A model generated the notes under the pieces. The model was not told the DNA's origin and searched no databases. It saw nothing but the letters and a program-made list of their open reading frames with translations. Both the position numbers and the translations under genes were made by a program. 64,000 bases of DNA. Source: Selaginella moellendorffii (Eukaryota > Streptophyta > Lycopodiopsida > Selaginellales > Selaginellaceae). Below, in pieces: positions 53,758 through 64,000 of this stretch. The stretch spans positions 1,409,502 through 1,473,501 of the forward strand of contig NW_003314299.1 of assembly GCF_000143415.4 (NCBI RefSeq). Direction: 5' to 3'. How positions within the stretch are numbered: position 1 is the first letter of the stretch; each line of letters starts with the position of its first letter.

Positions 53758-53870
53758 AGCCTAGCTCATCAAACGCGCGCCACAAAGTATATGGCGTGAC
53801 GTGGCCCATCTTAGCTAGGGTTTTGGTTTAGGGTTTATGCAAATTCGTTTGCGCGGAAACGATCGATTCC
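53758..53870. promoter_or_regulatory. 113-bp divergent promoter PSB33-like / CPSF73-II
   Basis: Two telo-box-like words (TAGGGTTTT at about 53816 and TAGGGTTTA at about 53829) and an ACGT element GTGACGTGG (about 53796) lie in the gap. Telo boxes are common in plant promoters of growth-related genes; shared use by both genes is an inference. Confidence 0.5.
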
Positions 53871-56651
53871 ATGACGATCAAGTGCGTTCCCCTCGGTAAG
53901 CGATCGAATGCGGCATAGCTCGGACTCGCTGCTAGATTTTTTATCTCCTTTGGTGGATTTCTTCATGGATTTTGATCCAGGAGCCGGCCAGGATGTGGGC
54001 AAGAGCTGTGTAATTGTGTCCATGGGAGGAAAGAAGATAATGTTCGATTGCGGGATGCATATGGGATATCAAGACGAGCGGCGCTTCCCAGATTTCTCGC
54101 AGATCTCCAAAACCGGGGATTTTACTCACGAAATTGATTGCGTCATCGTCACACACTTGTAAGTAGTTTTCTTTCTTTTTTTTTTTTTTTTGGTTCTTGT
54201 GGATACGCTCAATGTTTGTGATCACAGCCATTTGGATCATGTTGGAGCTCTACCATATTTTACTGAAGTTTGTGGTTACGAAGGACCTGTGTATATGACT
54301 GTAAGTTGTGTTTGTCCTGTTGAAGGATTCTCTCTATTTCTATTCTGCAGTATCCAACAAAAGCTTTGGCTCCGATCATGCTGGAAGACTATCGCAAAAT
54401 TATGGTTGATAGAAGAGGGGAAGAAGAACAGTTCTCGACGCTTCACATTCAGCAATGCATGAAGAAAGGTATTCATTCTTGTGTAGTTTCAACACAGTTG
54501 GTTTTGCTAATGCGTGCTCGAACTATAGTCATTGCTGTGGACTTGAGGCAAACGATTCGAGTTAGCAAGGATCTAGCGTTCCGCGCTTACTACGCTGGAC
54601 ATGTAAGCCCGCTAAACTTTTAGAAATTAGAAAAAGAAGAAAATCTTTCTTACATTTGCTTGCAGGTTCTTGGAGCTGCTATGTTTTATGTGAAGGCCGG
54701 AAACAGTACAGTTGTTTATACGGGTGACTATAACATGACTCCGGATCGTCATCTTGGAGCGGCTCAGATAGACCGATTGAAGCCGGATTTACTGATCACC
54801 GAGTATGGCAATCGAGTTCTCTTTCACGCTTCTCATTTTGATCTGCAGATCGACTTATGCTACAACTATTCGTGAATCGAGGCTGGCTAAAGAAGCAGAG
54901 TTTCTCAATGTGGTATGTGAAAGAGGCTCATTTTTTTCAGCATTTATACAGCATTTGTCGATAGTAGGTACATACCTGTGTCAGCAAAGGTGGAAAAGTG
55001 CTCATACCAATTTCGGCCCTCGGCAGAGCTCAGGTATTTTATGATTTATTTCAGACAGTATCATATCGTTGGTTTCAGGAGCTGTGCATACTTCTGGACG
55101 AGTACTGGGAACGCATGAATCTTAAAGTTCCCATCTACTTTTCTGCCGGTACGATTTTTCTTTTGCATTAATTTCGTGTGCCATTCTTGGTATCACTCTT
55201 AGGATTGACGATGCAGAGTAACGCGTACTATAAACTCCTGATAAGCTGGACAAATCAGAGAATTAAAGACACTTACGTGACTCGTAATGCTTTTGACTTC
55301 AAGCATGGTAAGAAGGACCTTCAAGTTCTTCGTGCTCGTTTTCTAACATCAAACTTAACAGTTTTTCCATTTGATCGGACGCAACTGGATGGCAACGGAC
55401 CGTGTATACTTTTCGCTACGCCCGGGATGCTCACAGGCGGACTGTCCTTGGAAGTTCTAAAACACTGGGCTCCTGTAGAGCAGAATCTTCTCATCATACC
55501 CGGGTCTGGTTTTGCTTTTTGAATAGTTTTTTTATTTTTGTTGGTGCGCTTAAAGGTGATGGACCAGGTTTTGTCTCGCGGGAACTGTGGCACAAAAGTT
55601 ATGTTCCGGAAAGCCCACGCGGGTAGAAGTGGACAAGCGAACGACAATAGATGTTCGATGCCAGGTTAGAATATCTTAATTTCTCTTTAAGAAATAGAGC
55701 ACTAACTTGTGTTTGACGCAGATACATTTGCTCGCTTTTAGTGCTCATACGGACGCTAAAGGCATCATGGATCTTGTGAGACAAGTCGAGCCTCGCAACG
55801 TCATCCTCGTCCATGGGGAGAAACTCAAGATGGATGTTTTGAAGGCTCGGATCAACAATGAGCTCGGGATGCCGTGCCACAATCCCGCCAACCACGATGT
55901 CGTCGAGGTACCTTCGCACTGTCTCTTCAACGTCGAAGCCTCCAAAGAGCTCGTGTCTTTAAGCATGAGTTCGTACTACAGCAGCACACACTCGGCAATG
56001 GAAGACTCCGTGACTTCGGACAGATGCAAGCCGGGGATTCCTGTGGAAGGAATTGTGCTTACTACAAACTCATCCAAGATCAAACTGGTACATCCTTTCG
56101 AAGTTCCATCAGTTCTGGGTGAGCCGAAGCACGACATATCCTTTAGCAGTGAGGTGGAGATCATCTTGGAGGAGGAGGAAAGCGAAGCCGCAGGACAGCA
56201 ATCCCACGATGCAGCGACAGAACCATCCAGCAAGAGAGTCCGGAAGGACTTGAAAAGGACTTTAAGCCTCGACTTGGAGCGTTTGCCGGAAGAAGCAGAG
56301 ACCGAGGCCGAGCATCCCAAGGACCAAAAGTTCTTACTCGACATCAACGAAGTCCCGGTAGCAGGCTCGCCGGAGGAATCACAGCAGGTTTTCACTCCTA
56401 CTAGCGAAGAACTCTCGAAGCTCATGACCAGCGTCTACTCGGAAGCTGTAAGCTGGATCAAAGAGCTCACTCTGGAGGACAACTGCGTGAGGTGTCGCAG
56501 CCTGGAGGTCTCTTTTCTCTGCGGGAAGCTCTGCAAAGAAGATGGCGCTGTGAAACGCAAGGCCAGCTTGGAGTGTAGATGGAAGTACGAGGAAAATGGT
56601 CTGGCGAACAGGATGCTGGGCATTCTCCGAAACTTTGCGGTACAAATCTGA
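53871..56651 (+). CDS. CPSF73-II: CPSF73-II/INTS11-like metallo-beta-lactamase RNA endonuclease
   Basis: Nuclease of RNA 3'-end processing (Integrator INTS11 group). Thirteen exons: 53871-53895, 53981-54158, 54228-54300, 54351-54468, 54529-54602, 54666-54802, 54849-54912, 54968-55033, 55079-55148, 55203-55307, 55362-55503, 55568-55664, 55722-56651 (692 aa). It starts [20 protein letters not shown]; the signature HFHLDH is split by intron 2; [96 protein letters not shown] and VLVHGE are all present, giving complete beta-lactamase and beta-CASP domains. The last exon is 930 nt and codes a variable acidic/basic tail and a conserved C-terminal domain. Confidence 0.92.
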
Positions 56652-57566
56652 GCGATCCAAGGTGATCTTTCACTCTTGTGTGACTTAACTTTGTTTCTTT
56701 TCCTTTACCAAGTGACTATCTTAGAGTTTTGGCGAGACCATTTTGATATCACTGCAAGTTAAAGAGGTCTTTGGAAAGCTTGGAGGTAACAAAGAACTTA
56801 ATTTGTGTGAAAGCTCTATGGAATCTAACGTTAGCTCTTCGTCCCTCCATCAGTGCTTAAACAAGCTTATCAGGTTATGGGCCGACATCAGATGTAACAA
56901 GAGTTCGTTAACACGTCCTCCATCCAAGCGCCAAAAGAAACCATGGAATAATCTTCGATAAGTGGAGCACATGGGTGATAATATTAATTATACGTTAGTC
57001 TAATCACAGCTTTAGCAATTTTAAATCTCCCTCCACTTGGTTAGAACCCTAGCTGGCAGGGAACAGGGCGATGGTGCGCTTCCACGAGCCGCCGCTTGGC
57101 GCTTTGATCCTCCCCACGGTAAGAATCGCGTGCCAGATCGCTGTCGCGAGGGATAGTTTAGTGGAGCGCCTGCGCTCTTGCGAGAGATCTGGCATTTTTT
57201 TATCATGGATTTCGTTCTATGATGCGGGCTTCTTTGCGAGATTTGCTCTGTCCTGGCCTTGCAAGTGGATGATATATGCATCGATTGCGTGATCCTTGCG
57301 ATTCTTGCTATGCCTGAATGCTGATTGAGCTTCGCGTCTGTGTCATTGACCCTGGAAGAGGCGCGAAGCTTTTTCACTGGGAAAATTCTTTCTTATTGTG
57401 TTGCTGTGTGTACAGTCCTTACAGCTGCTGGTACGAGTGACAAGCAAGGAAAGGAACGTCGTGGTGGTCTTTCTTTTCGAGGAGGAAGCTGAGCTCCAGT
57501 TTCCTGTGAAGGACTCTCTCGCGCGAGCTCGCAAATCGAGACTAGTATATTGGATCTCCGGCAAGG
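56652..57566. other. 3' flank of CPSF73-II and leader of AHK1
   Basis: No separate gene is certain. A short ATG frame at 57071 (MVRFHEPPLGALILPT) ends at a good GTAAGA donor (57119), so it may be a 5' leader exon with an upstream reading frame, or the first exon of an unrecognised transcript. Confidence 0.4.
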
Positions 57567-60500
57567 ATGGACGAGCGTCTCCAAGTGGTGGTGGACAAGG
57601 CTCAAGTGGCTGATCACGACGAAAACGACGATAAGGAAGAGTGCTCCAAGTGCTCCAGGTGCATGAAGAGAGCCAGGCTGAGGAAATGGAGGCCGGGGAT
57701 TTTCAGGAGAGCCAGAGTGGAGCGCAACCCGCTCGTGGCTCTCGAGAAATGCCGATCGAGTTACTATGGAGTTTTTGGAGCTCGAATTGCGATCATGGTC
57801 AGTAAGTAGAGTGCCAGTGACTGTATCAGTTTGGTGTTTGACGCGTCCTTCTTTTGCAGTTGATGCTCGCAATTCTGATCGGCTTGATCACCATCTTGAC
57901 CTGGCACTTCACAACAGCTTACGCTACGAAGTCCATCAAGAGCCTGGCTTACAGCTTGCGGGTGGAGCTGCTAAAGAGGACCATATCCAGATCATGGAAC
58001 TTGATAAGCACGACTCTGGACGCTACCACTACACTGGCGAATTTGTCCGACTATATGATCCCGAAACATTTCTCCTCAAGTGTTCCTGCTACACCAAATG
58101 GTTCTCATCCGTCCCACCAGGTAAAACAGTTTTCATTTCGTGCTACAGTCTTATGGACTTACGCACAGCCGCAGCACTTGGTGATGAGAAACATTACATG
58201 GGCGGTGTTCTCGAGTCGCCAGTCGCTGAAGACGCTGAGCGTTCTGTATTCAAACGGACAGCTACTGGCGTTTGACCGGAATCCTGTGAACAACAAAACT
58301 TACTACTTGTTCTCCAACAACTCAGCCGCTTCCACTTTGGGTACAGAGTTTCTCGAATTTGTTGAGTCCTCGACACCAGGTCAGTGGTACAAAGAAGAGC
58401 TGAATCCTTCTACTGGTCAGCCCATAGATTCGGCAGTTTCCATACCTTCGGTGAACTTCAGTGACTACACTGGAAACGTATCTACCCTCAAGACCGGCGA
58501 AACGTTCTGGCACGTAGCAGTCGGCTCGACGGACAACGAGTGCCTCTTGTCATCGGCGGCCGATGTGAGACATCCAGTTACAAACGAACTGATGGCAACA
58601 GTGGTCGTAACTTCAGCACTTTCGGGGATCAGCAACCTGATGAAGGACCTTGCAAGGAACTACAGTGGATCTTTCTACCTTACTTCCTACGATGGTCTGC
58701 TACTTGCGTCATCCAGCAACCATTCTCTTGTGAGGGTGTTATCTCATGGGCCAAAGTTGACACCAGCAGTGGACGCGCAAGATTCCGTCATCAGAGATGG
58801 TGCAAGGTGGCTGCGAGAGTATCACACCGATAGCATTCTTGCACAGAAGGAGGTTCATGCCGAAGACGTCGTCCTCGGAGGGAAAAAATTTTATATCGAC
58901 TCCTTCTATTGGAATTTAACTGGACTGCCTTTGGTAAGCAACTGGTTATCTAAGCTCCTCCATTCTCAAACTTTTACATTACAGATCGGAGTAATATTAC
59001 TGCCACGATCCTACGTTTTGGGAGATGTCGATGACAGGGGCCGCACCACGCTCATAATCCTTGTCTCGGTGGCGATAAGCATCCTCGTTGTAGGATGCTT
59101 GTTGATACTTATTTTCACAAGCGGAGTATCCACCGAGATGAAGCTTCGTTCCGAGCTTATAAAACACCTTCATGCTAGGCAGCGCGCAGAAGCATCTAGC
59201 AATTACAAAAGTCAGTTCCTTGCTAATATGAGGTACGCTCTATCTACATGTTCGATAAATCTTTGTTGACACTTTTTTTTATTTTAGCCACGAACTCCGA
59301 ACACCAATGGCTGCTGTTATTGGTCTTTTGGATATACTGCTTACAGATGCATGCCTCACAGTGGAGCAAATTGCTATCGTCTCTCAGATCAGGCACTGCT
59401 CAACAGCATTGCTACGCCTCCTTAATAATATTCTGGACTTGAGTAAGGTAGCTTTCAGTTTTGGCGCTTCAAGAATCGGCATTGAATCTGTTTTTGACAG
59501 GTGGAATCAGGAAAGTTAGTTCTTGAAAAGGTCGACTTTAACATTCGTCATGAACTTGAAGCTGTGATTGACATGTTTTCTGTGCAATGCGTTGACATTG
59601 ATATCGTTCTCGACCTCGCAGGTAAACGTTGTCTGTGCAGTCTTCGCTTGTATATTAATCTTGTTGGTTTTTTAGATAACGTTCCCCAGATGGTTCGTGG
59701 GGACTTAACAAGGACAGTTCAGATTTTTGCGAATTTGATTGGCAACTCAATCAAGTTCACTTCATGTACTTAGTGAGCCAGCCAAGATTTACTGTGATGT
59801 TCTCAAAAATCTTTTCGTGCTGCAGCTGGGTATATTACAATACGTGGCTGGGCAGAACCATTTGTATCACGATACGAGCCGTTGGAAGCGTCAGGAGGTC
59901 ACATTGAGAAATTCCTTTTGTGGTTTGAAGTTGATGATTCTGGATGTGGTAAGTTTGTTCCCATGACCATATTTTCTCCATAACAATTATTTGAGCAGGA
60001 ATTGATCCAAGCAAATGGGAGACAGTGTTCGATAGTTTCGTCCAAGCAGATACTTCAACAAGTCGAACGTATAACAGACTTTCTTTACATTTTACGACAC
60101 TGATAATGTTTGTGTTTCGTATTTCAGACATGGAGGAACCGGCCTTGGCCTTTGCATCGTCCGTTCTTTGGTTTGTATATCGTTTAAGAGCCTCTTTTCC
60201 TGATTTAGTAGCAAACAGGTTAGCAAAATGGGAGGAGAGATAAAGGTCGTGAAGAAGGAAGAGCCAGGAACTTTGATGCGGTTCTATCTTATGTACGACT
60301 CTCCATTCGAAGTATCCACTCCAGATAACACCACGCATTTGGCTCAATCGCCTTCTTTTCCTGTTGACATGAACCAATTCAAGGTAACTCAATCCTGACA
60401 ACCAGAACATTGTCGTCGACAGGTTTACTTGTTACACAGGTTCTTATTGGAATGAAAGGAATGAAGCTGAGGTCTTTCCTGACTGACTGGGTCGCCGAAC

Positions 60501-61714
60501 AGAGACTCGACGTTAGCAGCACTGAAGATTGGAACAGCCTTATCGAGCATATGGACAAGGAACTTCCAGATAGCGAAAGCAGCAAAAAGTTATTGGTCGT
60601 CCTGGACACGAGGCTACTGCCAGCGAATCTCGAGGCCCTTACGGATCACCTCAACGCGCTAAACAACTTCAGCAAACGAGGTGCTCTGGTATCCTGGGTG
60701 TTGAATCATGACACACCAGCATCAGTGAAGATGAGGATACGTGACAAAGGATACTCCATCATGGCCAACAAGCCTCTCTACAAGTCCAAGCTTTTCATGC
60801 TGCTCAAGTCGCTGGTAGGAACTCTACCAGACAGCTTCTGCTTCATTCCCGGGCTCCAGTGGAAAGATGGCATCCTTGGCCTCAGAAACACTAGCGTGGA
60901 TTATGCACAGGACACTATTTGGTACGGCAAAGAGCCCCCGAAGGCACTGGAGAGATTGTCGAAAAGAATGGACCTCATCCTTGGAGAAGTTGCGAGTCAC
61001 GTATCTCAAAAGACACACTGTGGAGACGACGAGGACGGGTTTAGCAGCACCAGAGGCTCGCAGGACATCAGCCACAGAGCGATGGAGCTCAAGGAATACA
61101 CAGACGAGGAAGGAAAAGAAGTGGAATTGGCAGCAAAGATCCAGCCAGCTCCGTGTGTTTCGTCAAAAATACCGCCAGTAGCTCCCAAAACTCCGGCCAC
61201 TGTGGAACAGACCGTCAAGCCTCGGGCCTCGCTGACGGGAATACACATACTCCTCGCGGAAGACACGCCGGTGATCCAAAAGGTGGCAGTGGTTCTTCTC
61301 AAGAAACTTGGAGCTACTGTGGTTGCCGTGGCCGATGGACAGGCCGCAGTGGAGGCTTGGAAGGGGAGCTTGAAAGATCATGCGGTAGTAGACGAAGAGC
61401 GCAAGCCATTCGATCTCATTCTCATGGACTGCCAGGTATGGAGCTAGATCTTTCTCGTTCTCGCTGATCCTTGAGAAAACTTTTGGTTCCAGATGCCGAG
61501 AATGGATGGATATGGTGCCACTAGAGAAATCCGCAAAGCCGAGGAGGGCAGTGGCAGCCATGTCCCAATAGTGGCGCTCACTGCTCATGCGATGTCCTCG
61601 GACGAAGAGAGGTGTTTGGAGGTGGGCATGGACGCGTACCTCACCAAGCCCATAGATTGTAAGCTCATGGCCACCACCATTTTATCATTGACAAAGAAGA
61701 TTGTATGGACCTAG
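57567..61714 (+). CDS. AHK1: AHK1-type hybrid histidine kinase (osmosensor family)
   Basis: Membrane sensor kinase; Arabidopsis AHK1 acts in water-stress signalling through phosphorelay. Twelve exons: 57567-57797, 57860-58933, 58985-59232, 59288-59447, 59501-59621, 59676-59765, 59826-59948, 59999-60068, 60128-60170, 60219-60383, 60440-61435, 61493-61714 (1180 aa). A Cys/Arg-rich cytosolic N-terminus is followed by TM1 ([15 protein letters not shown], about residue 78), a roughly 350-residue extracellular sensor with many N-glycosylation sites, and TM2 (about 457-480). Then SHELRTPM (phospho-His), [13 protein letters not shown] (N box), DDSGCGID (G1), [11 protein letters not shown] (G2), a pseudo-receiver-like linker, and a receiver with [15 protein letters not shown] (phospho-Asp) and LTKPID. 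Exon 1 uses a GTCAGT donor. Confidence 0.94.
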
Positions 61715-64000
61715 CAAGAAAATCTAAAGTCAATGTAAGTCAAATAATGTGAAACCAAGTGAAAGTCAAAGAAGTCAAGTCATTGTATAAAGTCAAATTA
61801 AAATCTTTTTATGCGCCCAGGAATCTCCAAGATTCTCCATCTCCTCGTGGGAAGCAATCAGAACTAGAGAGCACCACTATGCACCTGCAAGTGAGATTTC
61901 CCCAGCAGCTGGCAAATCCACACCCACATCCTTTTATTGGGATAGAGCACTGACATCTTCCTGTGGAAAATTCATGTTATAGGTATTTTAAAAGCATTTA
62001 TACTATTAATAAATAATTTATCTTAATGACTTGTTAATATTCAATTTCCATGATCAAATTTTTTATTATGTTGTGGCCATATATTTTTCTTCATTCTGAG
62101 TATTTTATAATGTTTAATCCATCATTTTTACTAGTAATATTTTGTATATAGTTTTAGAAACATTATTAAATATATGCATGTGATCCTTTAAGAATGCTAC
62201 TAACAACTTATAAAAATATACCATTTCATACCATTAAGTTTTTATATTTGATTTTCTTTTCTAACCAAATATTATTATATTGCCCATTGTTCATCTATCT
62301 TAGTATTAGTCAAATACAATTGTGACTATTAAATAAATTAATTTTAATTAATTTTTAATATTAAGTAAAATATTACCTTTAGATTTAAATAGATATCCAT
62401 AGATAGAAAACACTGATAGCCAATATATATTCTTCATCAAACATTATTTATTTATTTTAAAATTATTGGTAAGATAGAATACAAAACTTGAAATATCTAT
62501 ATTTGAAGGTTTGTTATTATATAATATTTTAGTGCTATTTAGTTATTTGTATTTCATCGTTTATATCTTTATGTCATTATAGTAACACTCAATTGGGAAA
62601 ACAAATTCAACTTAATACAAAAGAGCATGAACATATTTACCTTTATGTTTGAAAAGGAAATGCAACCTATTATTCAGAGGTAAGTTAAAATTAGTATTAA
62701 TCCATTATTAATTCATTTTGAATTTTAGGCCATGAGTTATACAACATATTGGATTGATGGAAAACAAGTTTCTTGAATAGATGCAAATAAGAAAACAATA
62801 GATAGCATTTTAATTGCATCGAGGAATTGACAACAACCTCGTATTCGTTTTCCAGGTATGAGGTAAACTCTGGACCATTGAAGAGAATTGGTTCATTATT
62901 GAGTAAACAACAGTGAGAATGGAGGAAATGTTTGATCAAGTAAAACCTTTGGATGGGAATATTTTTATAAATCCAAAGTTCTTTGAACAAAGATATATCC
63001 AGAGTCCAAAATTCTCAACACATGTATGTCATTTGCCTCAGCTGGCTCAATAAATGAGCTGCCCAAATAAAGCATTCAGCTAGAGTAGTCCAACTTTTGA
63101 GAGGCGTATCAGAATTTAGGGTTAAAAGATGCAAGCCGGGCCTGGAAAGAAGATCCCTTAACGACTCTCAAGGTCATCTTCCAGATCTGGGGGATCCGTG
63201 GCAGCGGCAAATCGGACATGCTCCACTTCTACAATGCTTAAGGTTATTTTCCAGATCATTGGGAGTGGCAAATCCAACAAGCTCCACTTCTAAGACGCGG
63301 CATGCTGGCTCTACGATCACCATCCCCGGAGCCAACATCGCCAAGGTTGCTACTTCAAGGATCTCCTAGAGCCCGTCCAGCAGATCCTGGAAGGCGAGGT
63401 GGTGACAGCGCCGAGGATAGGAGGAGTGCAAGAACAAGAGACATGATCAGTGGTGGCGTAAATATATATAAACACACAGTCTTCTGTTTCGTTTATGAAA
63501 AAATCTTCTGGAGTTTCTTGAAAACTATGCTGCGACTTTGCGTAAGCTTACAAAAAAAATGAAAACACAACAAAAAGTCAAGTGGACGATGATTTCAACC
63601 GCAAGGTATGCGTAACTATGACAATACTCACAGGCGCTTGAGTGAAAAGTGCAAGAAATTCAAGGAGTTTAGGAAGTGATGCTGTCGTTGTCCAGGGTGC
63701 AGGGAAAGGCAACAGGACCTCTTTAACCTCATGGGATCCATGTATTCTGCCGTGTATTTCATTCAGTAGAGCAAGATGTATACTATCGAGAAAAAGCTGC
63801 TGGAATGTATTCAGCTCTCCATTTTTGTTTCCCTTCCTCTTCTTCACGCTCTCCGGGCGTGGCAATCACGCCCAACAAGAGGGTGGCGGCAATTTGTTCC
63901 ACTGGATTCTACACGCTGTGGAACCTCCCTCTTCTCGGGAAGAACTCTGTATGGAATCATCACTTCTCAGCTCGGGGATATCACCACGTCGCTGAGGCCA
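61715..64000. other. AT-rich intergenic DNA, no convincing gene
   Basis: 61720-61810 is the AHK1 3' flank with repeated AGTCAA words. 61980-62980 is strongly AT-rich. At about 63165-63230 the plus strand reads KVIFQIWGIRGSGKSDMLHF, with a P-loop-like GxxGSGKS, but the frame stops at once; it could be a remnant of an ATPase gene. 63300-63450 is GC-rich with no known domain. Frames at 63.6-64.0 kb run to the window edge on both strands and could belong to a gene continuing outside; not recognised. Confidence 0.4.

Noticed and set aside
1-64000. CRISPR arrays, bacterial operons, phage or plasmid features
   Set aside because: Spliced genes throughout and no spaced palindromic repeats; the only regular arrays are the LTR microsatellite-like units.

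Overview
The window is land-plant nuclear DNA, most likely from a lycophyte of the Selaginella type. Evidence: multi-exon genes with very short GT-AG introns (many about 45-110 nt), a GID1 gibberellin receptor with its typical N-terminal intron, an AHK1-type hybrid histidine kinase, plastid proteins (RIQ/DUF1118, PSB33-like, NARA5-like, plastid omega-3 desaturase) and a long PPR gene. The species is an inference; no marker gene settles it.

Layout. 1-7.6 kb: a minus-strand LTR retroelement without a detectable gag-pol, whose 1.8-kb LTRs carry expanded GAGTCC-type arrays, inserted into the gag of a second, short-LTR Ty3/gypsy-like element. 7.7-9.4 kb: AUX/LAX auxin importer (+). 9.6-14.9 kb: class VIII myosin (-). 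16.8-18.1 kb: F-box/LRR protein (-), head to head with a sirtuin (+, 18.3-19.5 kb). 20.7-24.6 kb: tandem omega-3 desaturases, the first plastid-targeted, the second without a transit peptide. 24.75-25.74 kb: an HSL-type carboxylesterase (-), head to head with a 2OG-Fe(II) oxygenase (+). 27.1-29.1 kb: PPR gene (-), followed by a broken copy of the oxygenase. 29.9-31.1 kb: a decayed deaminase-like gene. 31.1-32.2 kb: a PP2C-like gene that has lost metal-site motifs. 32.2-42.3 kb: gene-poor, with a 111-bp duplication, AT-rich DNA, a deleted gypsy-like element, and a PPR pseudogene split by DNA that holds copia fragments.

42.5-61.7 kb is a dense gene block: GID1 (-), RIQ-like (+), TraB-related (+), Rab1/RABD GTPase (-), a rearranged partial copy of the next gene, NARA5-like pfkB kinase (-), PSB33/LIL8-like (-), CPSF73-II/INTS11-like endonuclease (+) and AHK1 (+). 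The last 2.3 kb is mostly AT-rich and without a convincing gene.

The genes do not form an operon or pathway cluster. Functional themes that recur are hormone and stress signalling (auxin import, gibberellin perception, AHK1), chloroplast function (desaturase, RIQ, PSB33, NARA5) and RNA metabolism (PPR, CPSF73-II). Several neighbours share very short divergent promoters (79-155 bp). Exon boundaries were placed by reading splice sites and checking that phases join; they are predictions, without transcript support.
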